From the NCBI GenBank assembly GCA_009694865.1, contig SICD01000004.1, forward strand, positions 1 to 44,895: 44,895 bases of DNA, written 5' to 3'. The notes below the pieces were generated by a model. The model made no database searches, was not told the origin of the DNA, and was given only the letters and a program-made list of their open reading frames with translations. The translations under genes were made by a program, and so were the position numbers. Numbering within the stretch: position 1 is the first letter of the stretch; the number at the start of each line of letters is the position of its first letter. This document shows positions 37,816 to 44,895 of this stretch, piece by piece. This stretch comes from Candidatus Magasanikiibacteriota bacterium (GTDB lineage Bacteria; Patescibacteriota; Patescibacteriia; Magasanikbacterales; GWA2-37-8).

Positions 37816-37885
37816 TTAAATTTACTACACAATTAACGAAACTTGCTCCGAATTCTAACCTTTTTAAGATGCTACAAAAAACATT

Positions 37886-38818
37886 TTATTCAAAATATGG
37901 CACCTGCCACCACTCCCACGGATCCACAAATCGATGCCTACGTTCAAGCGCGGCAAGAGCTTTCCCATCTTCTTTGGAGAGTTCGAAATCAAACACCGAA
38001 ATATTTTCCCGCAACCTCGTGGGCGAAATACTTTTGGGTATTACAATCGTATTGCGCTCCACCGCCCAACGAATGAGTATTTGGCCGGGTGTTTTATTGT
38101 GCCGTTCAGCCATCGCCACAACAATTTTATCTTGCAATAAAACAGGTTCATCAGATTTGCCTTTGATTGTCCCGGGCGTACCAAGCGGCGAATACGCGGT
38201 AACCACAATACCCTGGCGCTGACAAAACTCCACCAACCGCGATTGCTGATTATACGGGTGGAGTTCAATTTGATTCACAGCCGGTTTAATTCTGGCGTAG
38301 GTCAATAAGTCAAAAAGCGCAAGGCCAGTAAAATTAGCAACACCAATGGCTTTAACCAGCCCGGCATCCACCAGGTTCTCTAACGCTTCCCACGTTTCTC
38401 GCACTGGGATGCGCGGCGAGGTACCAGAAACAACGTGTTCAATAACACGGCTAACCAAATGAGGCGACTCCGCAATTCCCCAATGCATTAAGTACAAATC
38501 CAAATAATCGAGTTGTAAATCGTGGAGTGTTTTTTTGCACGCGGTGACGACATCGCCTGAAGCATGCGCGGTGTTCCACAATTTACTTGTAATAAAAACC
38601 TCTTCGCGTTTTACTTTTCCACTGGAAAAAACTTTTTTAAACGCAACTCCAATTTCTGGTTCATTTTCATAAATTGCCGCACAATCAATGTGCCGATAAC
38701 CGGCCTCAAGAATAGCGTGTTCGACCGCGACTCCAACAACCCCCGGTGGTGATTTCCAGGTACCAAGGCCGAGGAGGGGTATGGAGGCGCCGGTGTTTAG
38801 GGTGATGGCGTTGTTCAT
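37886..38818 (-). CDS. aldo/keto reductase
   Basis: A 310-residue NADPH-dependent reductase with an (alpha/beta)8 barrel. The catalytic tetrad is visible as D45, Y50, K79 and H112 (GYRHIDCAAIYENE; ITSKLWN; LYLMHW). The nucleotide site is in VIPKSISPTRLRENISVFDF. Members reduce aldehydes and ketones, often with broad substrates. The ATG at 38818 overlaps the stop of the upstream gene (ATATGA), so the two are co-translated. Confidence 0.95.
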   Translation of the reverse strand: MNNAITLNTGASIPLLGLGTWKSPPGVVGVAVEHAILEAGYRHIDCAAIYENEPEIGVAFKKVFSSGKVKREEVFITSKLWNTAHASGDVVTACKKTLHDLQLDYLDLYLMHWGIAESPHLVSRVIEHVVSGTSPRIPVRETWEALENLVDAGLVKAIGVANFTGLALFDLLTYARIKPAVNQIELHPYNQQSRLVEFCQRQGIVVTAYSPLGTPGTIKGKSDEPVLLQDKIVVAMAERHNKTPGQILIRWAVERNTIVIPKSISPTRLRENISVFDFELSKEDGKALAALERRHRFVDPWEWWQVPYFE

Positions 38819-40332
38819 ATTTCTTTTTGGCCAACAAGCTCTGCTAAAGCCACAACGCCTTCACGTACGGCCAGCGCTAATAATATACGTCGTTCTGAAA
38901 AAGAAAGCGAATCGGAGCTTACTAATCCTATCAGCTTGCGTTTACTTTGAATATATCTCTCTTCGGCGAGAATGGGATTCAACTCTGGATACGGCACCAT
39001 TAGCTCTAAATCAAAGCCAACCACTTCGAGAGTAACTCTTGGACTTTCTCTAGTTATATATACATGCTCATTCTTATCGTCGCTTTCAAGACCGAGACGA
39101 TTTTGCGCTCGCGTCAATTCCAGATATGCTATACAATATAAAAATTCGTCCTTAGCTGCCACAAAATCCTCAAATGTTAAATCACTTAATTTGCCATCTG
39201 TTTTTAACTTCCGATCTTTTTCTACAAAAAAATATTTAACATACTCATTCTCCCGCAACGCTTCTGATATCGTAGTAAGAGTGGCCGCTTTATCAAGACG
39301 AAGCGCTAGCTCTGTTACCTGCGTAAACTCTTCTTTAAATTCTTCGGGATTTCGCACAATAGCCTCGCGGAGCGAGGGGCCGTTGTATTCAAAAGCTGGC
39401 TCGTACTTATACAAAACAAATTGATAGCCATCTGGCATGGTAACGCAGCCAATCGGCATTTCGAAACGAACACGCACGCGATCGTTCTCAGCTTGGCCAA
39501 AATCTTCTAATTGTTTTGCAATTTGAAATTCCTGTTTGGATGAGTGAAATTTATTTATATCTACCGACAAATTAGCGCGATACTGTTTCGTACGATGCTC
39601 CTTTAAAACGTACTTCTGCCCCTTAATTGTCACAATCGAGACGCGAGATGTGTCGACATATTTTCGTTTCTCCCAAAGCGTGGGATCAAGAACCTCTGCG
39701 TCAATATTTGGATAGTTTGTATTAACGGCAATTTCAATACCATTTGGCAATGTCGTTATACCCTCTGAGTTCCGTGCCAGTGGATGCGGTTGACCGGCAA
39801 CCTCCGCCATCAAAGCCAATAATTTTAAATCACGCGCCATTTCGAAAATTAAAAAACCATATCTCCGAGCAAGGCTGTTGGGGTCGGACAAAAACGGCTC
39901 AAACGTATCGCGATATCGATCAAGAAGCTTGTTGATGCGCGGACTAATTATGGCGAGACGCGTGAATGCCCAATACGGCATCTCCGCAGTTACTGGTTCT
40001 AAGCAAACATGCTCCAGCACGGCCGCGACCTCGGCATTATGCAAAGCTTCCTGCCGAATTACTTCAGAAACATGTGACCATCGCCTATTAATCGATAGCA
40101 GATCTTTATTTATGGCCTTCCATTCCCTTGTTTTTTCAGCGTCTTCTTCACCTGCTCGAATTGTTTCTTCTGCCACCGCTAACCGCGCTTCCCTACTTTT
40201 AGGAAACAGGCGATCGCGGATTATTCTAGGCTTCAATAATTTTTTCGCTTTAACCTGAAAAGGATCCATGACCTGGGCCATCTCATGCGCAATATCTGGA
40301 TCTTTTTCCCAACCAGACGGTTTTTCGCTCAT
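38815..40332 (-). CDS. large hypothetical protein, 505 aa
   Basis: I do not recognise this soluble protein. The N-terminal 190 residues are helical and charged (IRDRLFPKSREARLAVAEET, then PYWAFTRLAIISPRINKLLD). The middle has strands VSIVTIKGQKYVLKEHRTKQ and VRFEMPIGCVTMPDGYQFVLYKYEPAF. They resemble the N-lobe of a kinase-like fold (a conserved-looking lysine in YVLKE, then a hinge). VTLEVVGFDLELM could hold the metal-binding aspartate, but no clear H-x-D catalytic loop is seen. A kinase-like or pseudokinase protein is therefore a weak inference. It is co-translated with the aldo/keto reductase. Confidence 0.6.
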   Translation of the reverse strand: MSEKPSGWEKDPDIAHEMAQVMDPFQVKAKKLLKPRIIRDRLFPKSREARLAVAEETIRAGEEDAEKTREWKAINKDLLSINRRWSHVSEVIRQEALHNAEVAAVLEHVCLEPVTAEMPYWAFTRLAIISPRINKLLDRYRDTFEPFLSDPNSLARRYGFLIFEMARDLKLLALMAEVAGQPHPLARNSEGITTLPNGIEIAVNTNYPNIDAEVLDPTLWEKRKYVDTSRVSIVTIKGQKYVLKEHRTKQYRANLSVDINKFHSSKQEFQIAKQLEDFGQAENDRVRVRFEMPIGCVTMPDGYQFVLYKYEPAFEYNGPSLREAIVRNPEEFKEEFTQVTELALRLDKAATLTTISEALRENEYVKYFFVEKDRKLKTDGKLSDLTFEDFVAAKDEFLYCIAYLELTRAQNRLGLESDDKNEHVYITRESPRVTLEVVGFDLELMVPYPELNPILAEERYIQSKRKLIGLVSSDSLSFSERRILLALAVREGVVALAELVGQKEI

Positions 40333-40378
40333 ACATTTAAATTCTTAGTCGATATTTTCATCCTAACAGAAAACAAAA

Positions 40379-40406
40379 ATTTTAACAATATTGTCTTCTT
40401 TGGCAA
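40379..40406 (-). promoter_or_regulatory. candidate promoter of the 505-aa protein and reductase
   Basis: On the minus strand: -35 TTGCCA (40401-40406), 16-base spacer, -10 TAAAAT (40379-40384), about 47 bases before the ATG. Confidence 0.4.
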
Positions 40407-40418
40407 CCAGTCTTTTTT

Positions 40419-41291
40419 TTAATCACGCGTAACGATTGTCCAATCCTCTCCCCCATTTCCCGCCGCCACTATTTTTTGGTATTTTTTAATAACATCTTTT
40501 AAAAATGGAGTATCCAGATGGGTTTGCAATTGCTTGGCATATTGTAAATCTTTCAATATCCATTGAGCAGAAAAGTTTATTGGTTTCGGAATTTTTTTAT
40601 AGTGGCGCCAGGCCATGGTGGTGGCAGCTCCCCCGGGTTTTTGCACCAAAGTATCGCCAACCAACTGAAGATTGAGGCCAATTGCCCGGGCAATTTTAAG
40701 CGCCTCTCCAAAAGCGGCAATGTGGATGGCCGCGAGCATATTCAGTAGTAATTTAAAGCGCATACCAGAACCAGCCTTTCCAAAATACCACACGTGTTCG
40801 CTAATTGCCGCAAGGTCGGTTTCAATTTTATGCAATTTGTTTTTGTTGCCGCCAACCAAAAGCGTTAATGTCCCACCCTCCGCCCCACCACGGCTACCCG
40901 TGAGCGGCATGTCAAAAAAAGTTAAACCTTTTTGATTGCATTTTTTACTTAACTCATCAATCCAACGCACCGAGAGAGTTCCGGAGGCTACTAAATAACT
41001 TTTTTTTGTGGCCCCGTGTAAAATACCATTTTCCCCATACCATACAGCACGTGATGAAGCATCGCTGGCGGTAACTTCAAAAATAATATCACTTTGCGCG
41101 GCCGCAACTTGTGGCGTAGGAGCGGCAATCGCCCCGGCTTTAAGCAAGGGTTTAAGTTTGTCGGAATGTCGATTCCACACGACCACATGATAGCCGTGCT
41201 TTAAAAAATTCAAAGCCATACCACTGCCCATAATACCGGTTCCGATGACGGCAATGGTTTTTAATTTATTTTTGTTGATTTTATTTTTCAT
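40419..41291 (-). CDS. NAD(P)-dependent beta-hydroxyacid dehydrogenase (HIBADH/GarR family)
   Basis: A 290-residue oxidoreductase. The Rossmann motif is IAVIGTGIMGSGMALNFLKH (13-32). The substrate-binding stretch DMPLTGSRGGAEGGTLTLLV (127-146) is the family's hallmark. The catalytic lysine is K180 in GKAGSGMRFKLLLNML, with N184. Members act on 3-hydroxyisobutyrate, tartronate semialdehyde or glyoxylate; which one cannot be read. It is the last gene of a short run with the kinase and hydrolase upstream. Confidence 0.93.
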   Translation of the reverse strand: MKNKINKNKLKTIAVIGTGIMGSGMALNFLKHGYHVVVWNRHSDKLKPLLKAGAIAAPTPQVAAAQSDIIFEVTASDASSRAVWYGENGILHGATKKSYLVASGTLSVRWIDELSKKCNQKGLTFFDMPLTGSRGGAEGGTLTLLVGGNKNKLHKIETDLAAISEHVWYFGKAGSGMRFKLLLNMLAAIHIAAFGEALKIARAIGLNLQLVGDTLVQKPGGAATTMAWRHYKKIPKPINFSAQWILKDLQYAKQLQTHLDTPFLKDVIKKYQKIVAAGNGGEDWTIVTRD

Positions 41292-41320
41292 AATCTTAAC
41301 ATGGTTTAAAACAACTACAG

Positions 41321-41953
41321 CTACGATTGTAAATATTTTATCGCTTCCTGAAGTTGCTTATTAAAATTATCATCCATACTCAAAACCTTGTAACCATATT
41401 TCGTCGCCTCTTTTTCGAGCCAACGACTGTACAAGGAAACCATTCTACCAACTTTGAAGAACGTTTCTGGCTTTTTAGTTCCAACGATTAGCCAATCATT
41501 CGGAGTCGTGCTTTTGTGGACATCAATGGCAAATTTTTCAGCATTATATTTTACCAAAAAAATAGCTTTAATATTTTTATGGCCATATTTTTTGGTGAGC
41601 TTAGAAGCTAAGCTTGGTTCAATATGATAGCCTTCAATGACGTAATCATTGCCGTCGTTAATCTCACAAATTGCTGCCATATCAATGGCACGAAACGTCT
41701 GCCTGGCTTGCTGGCGTAATACACTCACAATTTTCTGTGGAGTCAGCTTATTATAAAATGCGTCGTTGGTTTTGAGTTTACGACGCAACAGGGTATAAGG
41801 GTGGCTTTTGTTCCACTCCTGTTGCGACATATATTCGCCACTCACTACTTGTAGCGTGTCGGTAGAAATCCAAGGAATACCATATTTTTTTGACATGGTT
41901 TTGGCGAAGGTTGTTTTGCCACAACGCGGTGGACCGCCGATGAGGTAGATCAT
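41321..41953 (-). CDS. P-loop kinase-like protein (AAA_33/zeta-like NTPase)
   Basis: A 210-residue nucleotide-binding protein with Walker A GGPPRCGKTT (6-15) at the start and a strand ending WISTDT. A later hydrophobic strand reads NDYVIEGYHIEP, as in small-molecule kinases that phosphorylate non-nucleic substrates. AIFLVKYNAEKF may form the lid region. Substrate unknown. It starts 6 bases after the hydrolase's stop codon, in one unit. Confidence 0.8.
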   Translation of the reverse strand: MIYLIGGPPRCGKTTFAKTMSKKYGIPWISTDTLQVVSGEYMSQQEWNKSHPYTLLRRKLKTNDAFYNKLTPQKIVSVLRQQARQTFRAIDMAAICEINDGNDYVIEGYHIEPSLASKLTKKYGHKNIKAIFLVKYNAEKFAIDVHKSTTPNDWLIVGTKKPETFFKVGRMVSLYSRWLEKEATKYGYKVLSMDDNFNKQLQEAIKYLQS

Positions 41954-41959
41954 AAAATA

Positions 41960-42541
41960 TTATTTTAAGATTTCTTCCAAAAGTTCAGGAAATCTCTTAA
42001 TCAAAAAAGAGAAATGCCCACGATCTTCAAAACGTATAACTTTTGCCCCAAGTTCTTTCTCGTATACCTTTACCGCATCCAAAATCCCCGCCCAATCATC
42101 ATTAGAGACAAAAATTGTTGTGCTATCTTTTATATTTTTTTGAATATCGGGAGTAATTACAAAATCGTATACGTCCTTAGTAGCCGGCGGGTGATCTGCG
42201 GCGGCATGTCTGGCAGGCGCAATCAGGATGAGCTTTTTTATAATTTTCTGTTTCTCAATAATGTACCTAACACAACTAGCCGCCCCCGCGCTGAGTCCAA
42301 CCAAAACCGTCTCTTCATCAACACCAGCTTCATCAATAACTTTTTTCCATTCACTATAGGGCGCTTCCCATACTTTTGGAACTATGGGACAAGTAACGAG
42401 GTAACCTTTTTTCTCAAGTTGTTTTTTTGTCCACCCCATCCAATTATTCTCGTTGTTGGGGTTGCATTCGGGAATATCAACAACCGGCACGCCATCAATT
42501 GTTTCAGAAAACCTCCCGTATAATAAAATTGCGTTTTTCAT
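41960..42541 (-). CDS. alpha/beta hydrolase (RBBP9/YdeN-like serine hydrolase)
   Basis: A 193-residue hydrolase. The nucleophile is S84 in the elbow VGLSAGAAS. A likely acid is in FVSNDDW, and the histidine is in FEDRGHFSFL near the C-terminus, completing the triad. The compact size and the W-x-x-x-L-E-K-KGY layout resemble RBBP9/YdeN-type hydrolases with unknown substrates. The ATG at 42541 overlaps the stop of the DinD-like gene (ATATGA). Confidence 0.87.
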   Translation of the reverse strand: MKNAILLYGRFSETIDGVPVVDIPECNPNNENNWMGWTKKQLEKKGYLVTCPIVPKVWEAPYSEWKKVIDEAGVDEETVLVGLSAGAASCVRYIIEKQKIIKKLILIAPARHAAADHPPATKDVYDFVITPDIQKNIKDSTTIFVSNDDWAGILDAVKVYEKELGAKVIRFEDRGHFSFLIKRFPELLEEILK

Positions 42542-43380
42542 ATCTTGGGCAATTGTTTCTTTTTAAACGTTTTAAAATTACCTTTAGAGAGCGCCGACCG
42601 CCCGGTCTTGTGTTCAATTTGTTGGCGAGCCGTGCCAGCAATTGAGCCTCCCTCGCGGGCAATTTGTTTATTCTCCAAAAAATCTTTTGATTCACGCTTT
42701 TCGGAAATTTCTGTGGTCGCGGTTTCGGCGAGCATGTTGAGAACGATTTCCAGATTGGTCATGTTGTCGCGCAGGCTTTCTTTTTTCAGGCCTTTGAGAT
42801 TTTTATATTGTTTGGTTGTTAAGCCCGCCCACGCTTCTGTAATTTCGTCCGTAAGAATCGCGAACTCAGCACCTTCTTTTACCCCCCGTTTTTCCCACTC
42901 ATCCGTGAGCGCTTTCCTTACCTCAATACTTTTGAGGCGTTGGTTGATCCACTCCCGACTTTACCCTTTAAGGAGGTAAGTTTTGAGAGCACGGTTAATA
43001 GCCAGCTCCGGATTAGCGGTTTCTTCCAAACGCTCATAACCAACCCGCGCAAGCCACAGCTTGAAGGGCTCGGCATTGGGCGAGGGAATAGATTGAATGA
43101 AACGGAGCATGGTTTCGGTGTCGGCGACGTCGGTAAGATAATATTTGCCATCCGACGCCTGCATTTTCAGTTGGTGACATTTTGTCACCACCTCACTTCC
43201 TTCTTCCCTAAGCCGTTGACTCAGCTTGTTCCAGTACTTTCTGGGGTCGATACTGCCCGACAGCACGCCGACAATATCCACAACCGAAAAATACCACAAC
43301 TCTTTGTCATCATCCCAGTGACGACGAATTTGCTGGCCATCGAACAGGGCGATGGTGTTAGGTTTGGTTCCTTGGTTCAT
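42538..43380 (-). pseudogene. DinD/BRO-type protein gene with an internal TAA stop
   Basis: The first part (42964-43380) codes 139 residues with a BRO-like N-terminal domain: IRRHWDDDKELWYFSVVDIV and KYWNKLSQRLREEGSEVVTK. It stops at a TAA (42961-42963) directly after YLLKG. The same frame continues SREWINQRLKSIEVRKALTD, then EGAEFAILTDEITEAWAGLT and MTNLEIVLNMLAETATTEIS, to LPKI. In DinD-like relatives I recall, YLLKGYSKEW is continuous, so a Tyr codon (TAT or TAC) has become TAA. DinD is a DNA-damage-induced protein of unclear function. Both halves look well preserved, so the change is recent, or the stop is read through. Confidence 0.75.
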
Positions 43381-43494
43381 AAAATTAAGGTGAAAATTGA
43401 AACAACAACTTAAATCCCGCGCGAATAATTATTAAAAATCTCATTTCCTTTGTTTTGTATTGTAGTCATTTTGAGAGAGATGAAAGAGATAGCT

Positions 43495-44439
43495 TTATAG
43501 AAAATTTAATCCGTTAATTATTTCTTCAAATTTTAAAATGGGTTTCACGCCCTTCCCATTTTCTCCATAAAACATTATTTCCATAGCCCCAATAACAAAA
43601 TTTCTAAAAAGAATAACGTCTTTGAGTGTTTTAAGTTCGAGCTTGGTAAGTGTTCGCTGTTTAGTGTACGCCGCAAGATACGTAAAGATGTTTCGAGCAT
43701 CTTTGGTAATATACCAGATATCCCATAAAGTAGAACCCAGACAAACTATAGATGGCGAAAAACTAGCGTCGTCAAAATCGAACACTGCCGTTACACGATT
43801 ATTTTGAACGAGAATATTGTCGTGGGTAATATCGGAATGGTTATAGGCTTGAGGGAGGTTGGCGGGCAACATTGCTTCAAACTTTTTTGCACGCTTAACA
43901 AAATTCTTAACAGCGGTATTTTTAATCGTGGATATTTTGATATGGGGCGAAAATGCCTTTTCCCGCAGATACTTCCAGAATCGTTTTGGTGTAACTAACT
44001 TTTTTGCAAATGCACTACCGAGTTGGTGCATTTTCGCTTGGATTGTGGCGAGGTCTTTGATGGTGCTTTGTGAATAACTTTTTGGATGCTTGCCGCGGGC
44101 AAATTCCATGAGAATATAACTCCACACAGCAGCGCTGTTTTTATACCTTGATACCTGACTCCCAAAAATATTTTTAAACACCTTAGGAGTAGAAATTTTT
44201 GCCTTACTCAAAAACTCCATGAAAGCTATTTCTTGCTCGATATTTTTGATAATTTTTTTATTCTTCTGATATACCCGCAAAACATAGTTTCCTTGGTTGG
44301 TTTTAACCAACAGGGTAGTATTTTCAATACCATGCGGGAATACTTTAAAAGACCGCACTGTGAGGTCATAAGCTTTAAGCAAATCACTTACAATGCGCTT
44401 GTTCAGTTTTATTTGTTTATGTGGTTTAAGTTTTGGCAT
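43495..44439 (-). CDS. aminoglycoside phosphotransferase/choline-kinase-fold protein
   Basis: A 314-residue kinase-fold protein. The N-lobe has NTTLLVKTNQGNYVLRVYQK. The catalytic loop is H-S-D-I-T-H-D-N (H201, D203, N208), and the metal-binding aspartate is in VFDFDDASF (D221/D223). Relatives phosphorylate aminoglycosides, homoserine or choline. The H-S-D form and lack of specificity motifs leave the substrate open; drug resistance should not be assumed. The gene stands alone, with an AT-rich 114-base spacer to the DinD-like gene. Confidence 0.85.
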   Translation of the reverse strand: MPKLKPHKQIKLNKRIVSDLLKAYDLTVRSFKVFPHGIENTTLLVKTNQGNYVLRVYQKNKKIIKNIEQEIAFMEFLSKAKISTPKVFKNIFGSQVSRYKNSAAVWSYILMEFARGKHPKSYSQSTIKDLATIQAKMHQLGSAFAKKLVTPKRFWKYLREKAFSPHIKISTIKNTAVKNFVKRAKKFEAMLPANLPQAYNHSDITHDNILVQNNRVTAVFDFDDASFSPSIVCLGSTLWDIWYITKDARNIFTYLAAYTKQRTLTKLELKTLKDVILFRNFVIGAMEIMFYGENGKGVKPILKFEEIINGLNFL

Positions 44440-44484
44440 GTATTGATCGTATTCGGTTTTTGAATATTAAAAATGTTATCACGG

Positions 44485-44895
44485 CTAAACCTTTCGCACC
44501 ATTCTTACCTCTGGCAACATTTTTCCCGAAGGCAACTTGTACAAATCTTTTTTCGGTGTTGCGCCAATCTTTTTGAAACCTAATTTTTTATAAAACACAA
44601 TTGCCGTAGCGTTGTATTTTACCACATCAACAACTATATCCTTTTTGCCCAACCACTCAAACGCCACGCCTGCTAATTTTTGTCCAATACCTTTCCCTTG
44701 GTATCTTGGCAAAACATATATCGCCCCCAGTATATTGCATAGCTTGGCCTTTCTAGCGACACAGAAACCAACAACTTTGTTTGCTTTATTTTTTGCTACC
44801 CAAACTTTAATTATCTTTTTTTTCTGCAAGGTTCCTTCCCAACGCTTATGTCGCTCGGCGCTAACAAAATTTATAACTTTAATATCGCGAACGGT
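44485..44895 (-). CDS. GNAT-family N-acetyltransferase (5' end cut by window)
   Basis: The acetyl-CoA loop is in YVLPRYQGKGIGQKLAGVAF (Q-G-K-G-I-G). The C-terminal motif is VFYKKLGFKKIG, with a final strand MLPEVRMVRKV. The frame is open from the first TTG (44829) to the window edge, reading VRDIKVINFVSAERHKRWEG, so the true start lies beyond 44895. Substrate unknown. Confidence 0.85.
   Translation of the reverse strand, partial: TVRDIKVINFVSAERHKRWEGTLQKKKIIKVWVAKNKANKVVGFCVARKAKLCNILGAIYVLPRYQGKGIGQKLAGVAFEWLGKKDIVVDVVKYNATAIVFYKKLGFKKIGATPKKDLYKLPSGKMLPEVRMVRKV

Noticed and set aside
43495-44439. Antibiotic-resistance call for the APH-fold protein
   Set aside because: The fold is shared by choline, homoserine and other small-molecule kinases; nothing in the sequence points to aminoglycosides.

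Overview
The window looks like a chromosomal stretch from an uncultured, streamlined bacterium of the Patescibacteria (Candidate Phyla Radiation), probably Parcubacteria-like. This is inference from content, not from a marker tree. The supporting signs are a type IV pilus locus with interleaved two-component genes, an FtsK/TraG-like ATPase next to small conserved genes, essential genes (cysS, dnaX, secA, secD, secF, dus) that lack a Shine-Dalgarno (SD) sequence, and many short palindromic repeats. TAA, TAG and TGA all end genes here, so the genetic code looks standard.

Layout, left to right. Bases 1-2700 (minus strand) hold a cut-off pilin, a membrane protein, a response regulator and pilM. 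Bases 2880-6079 (plus) hold cysS, a methyltransferase, a small unknown and a CDP-alcohol phosphatidyltransferase. Bases 6127-7340 are a GC-rich island with one intact and one broken gene. Bases 7388-12580 (plus) hold a small unknown, a four-helix-bundle gene, a large membrane-anchored conjugation-type ATPase and dnaX. Bases 12581-12926 hold a degenerate and an intact tRNA-Gln and a terminator. A second GC-rich gene (12927-13256), dus, an ATPase-less relative of the big ATPase's front half (14598-16040) and a tiny membrane protein follow. A third GC-rich gene (16600-17013) precedes the secretion block secD-secF, two small genes and secA (17221-24104). Bases 24255-28414 hold a cation/proton antiporter, a split membrane gene and an APC permease. 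Bases 28518-36985 (minus) form a type IV pilus operon: response regulator, pilB, pilC, six prepilins, histidine kinase, response regulator. A fourth GC-rich gene (37214-37657) follows. The right end (37886-44895, minus) is accessory metabolism: aldo-keto reductase, a large unknown, a beta-hydroxyacid dehydrogenase, a P-loop kinase, an alpha/beta hydrolase, a DinD-like gene with an internal stop, an APH-fold kinase and a cut-off GNAT.

Two features stand out. First, four scattered, visibly GC-rich single-gene units each combine a TTGACA-type promoter or a strong SD (usually both) with a GC-rich hairpin. They sit in a genome whose ordinary genes lack an SD and are sometimes leaderless. They look like one class of self-contained cassettes. 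Second, several families of short palindromic repeats sit between genes and also inside the reading frames of cysS, dnaX, dus and secA, much as palindromic elements do in Rickettsia. One family supplies the bases just before the start codons of dnaX, dus and pilC. Another forms the 5' leaders of secA and a pilin gene.

The secretion genes carry fusions worth noting: SecD contains a parvulin-like region inside its first extracytoplasmic domain, and PilC ends in an SH3-like domain.
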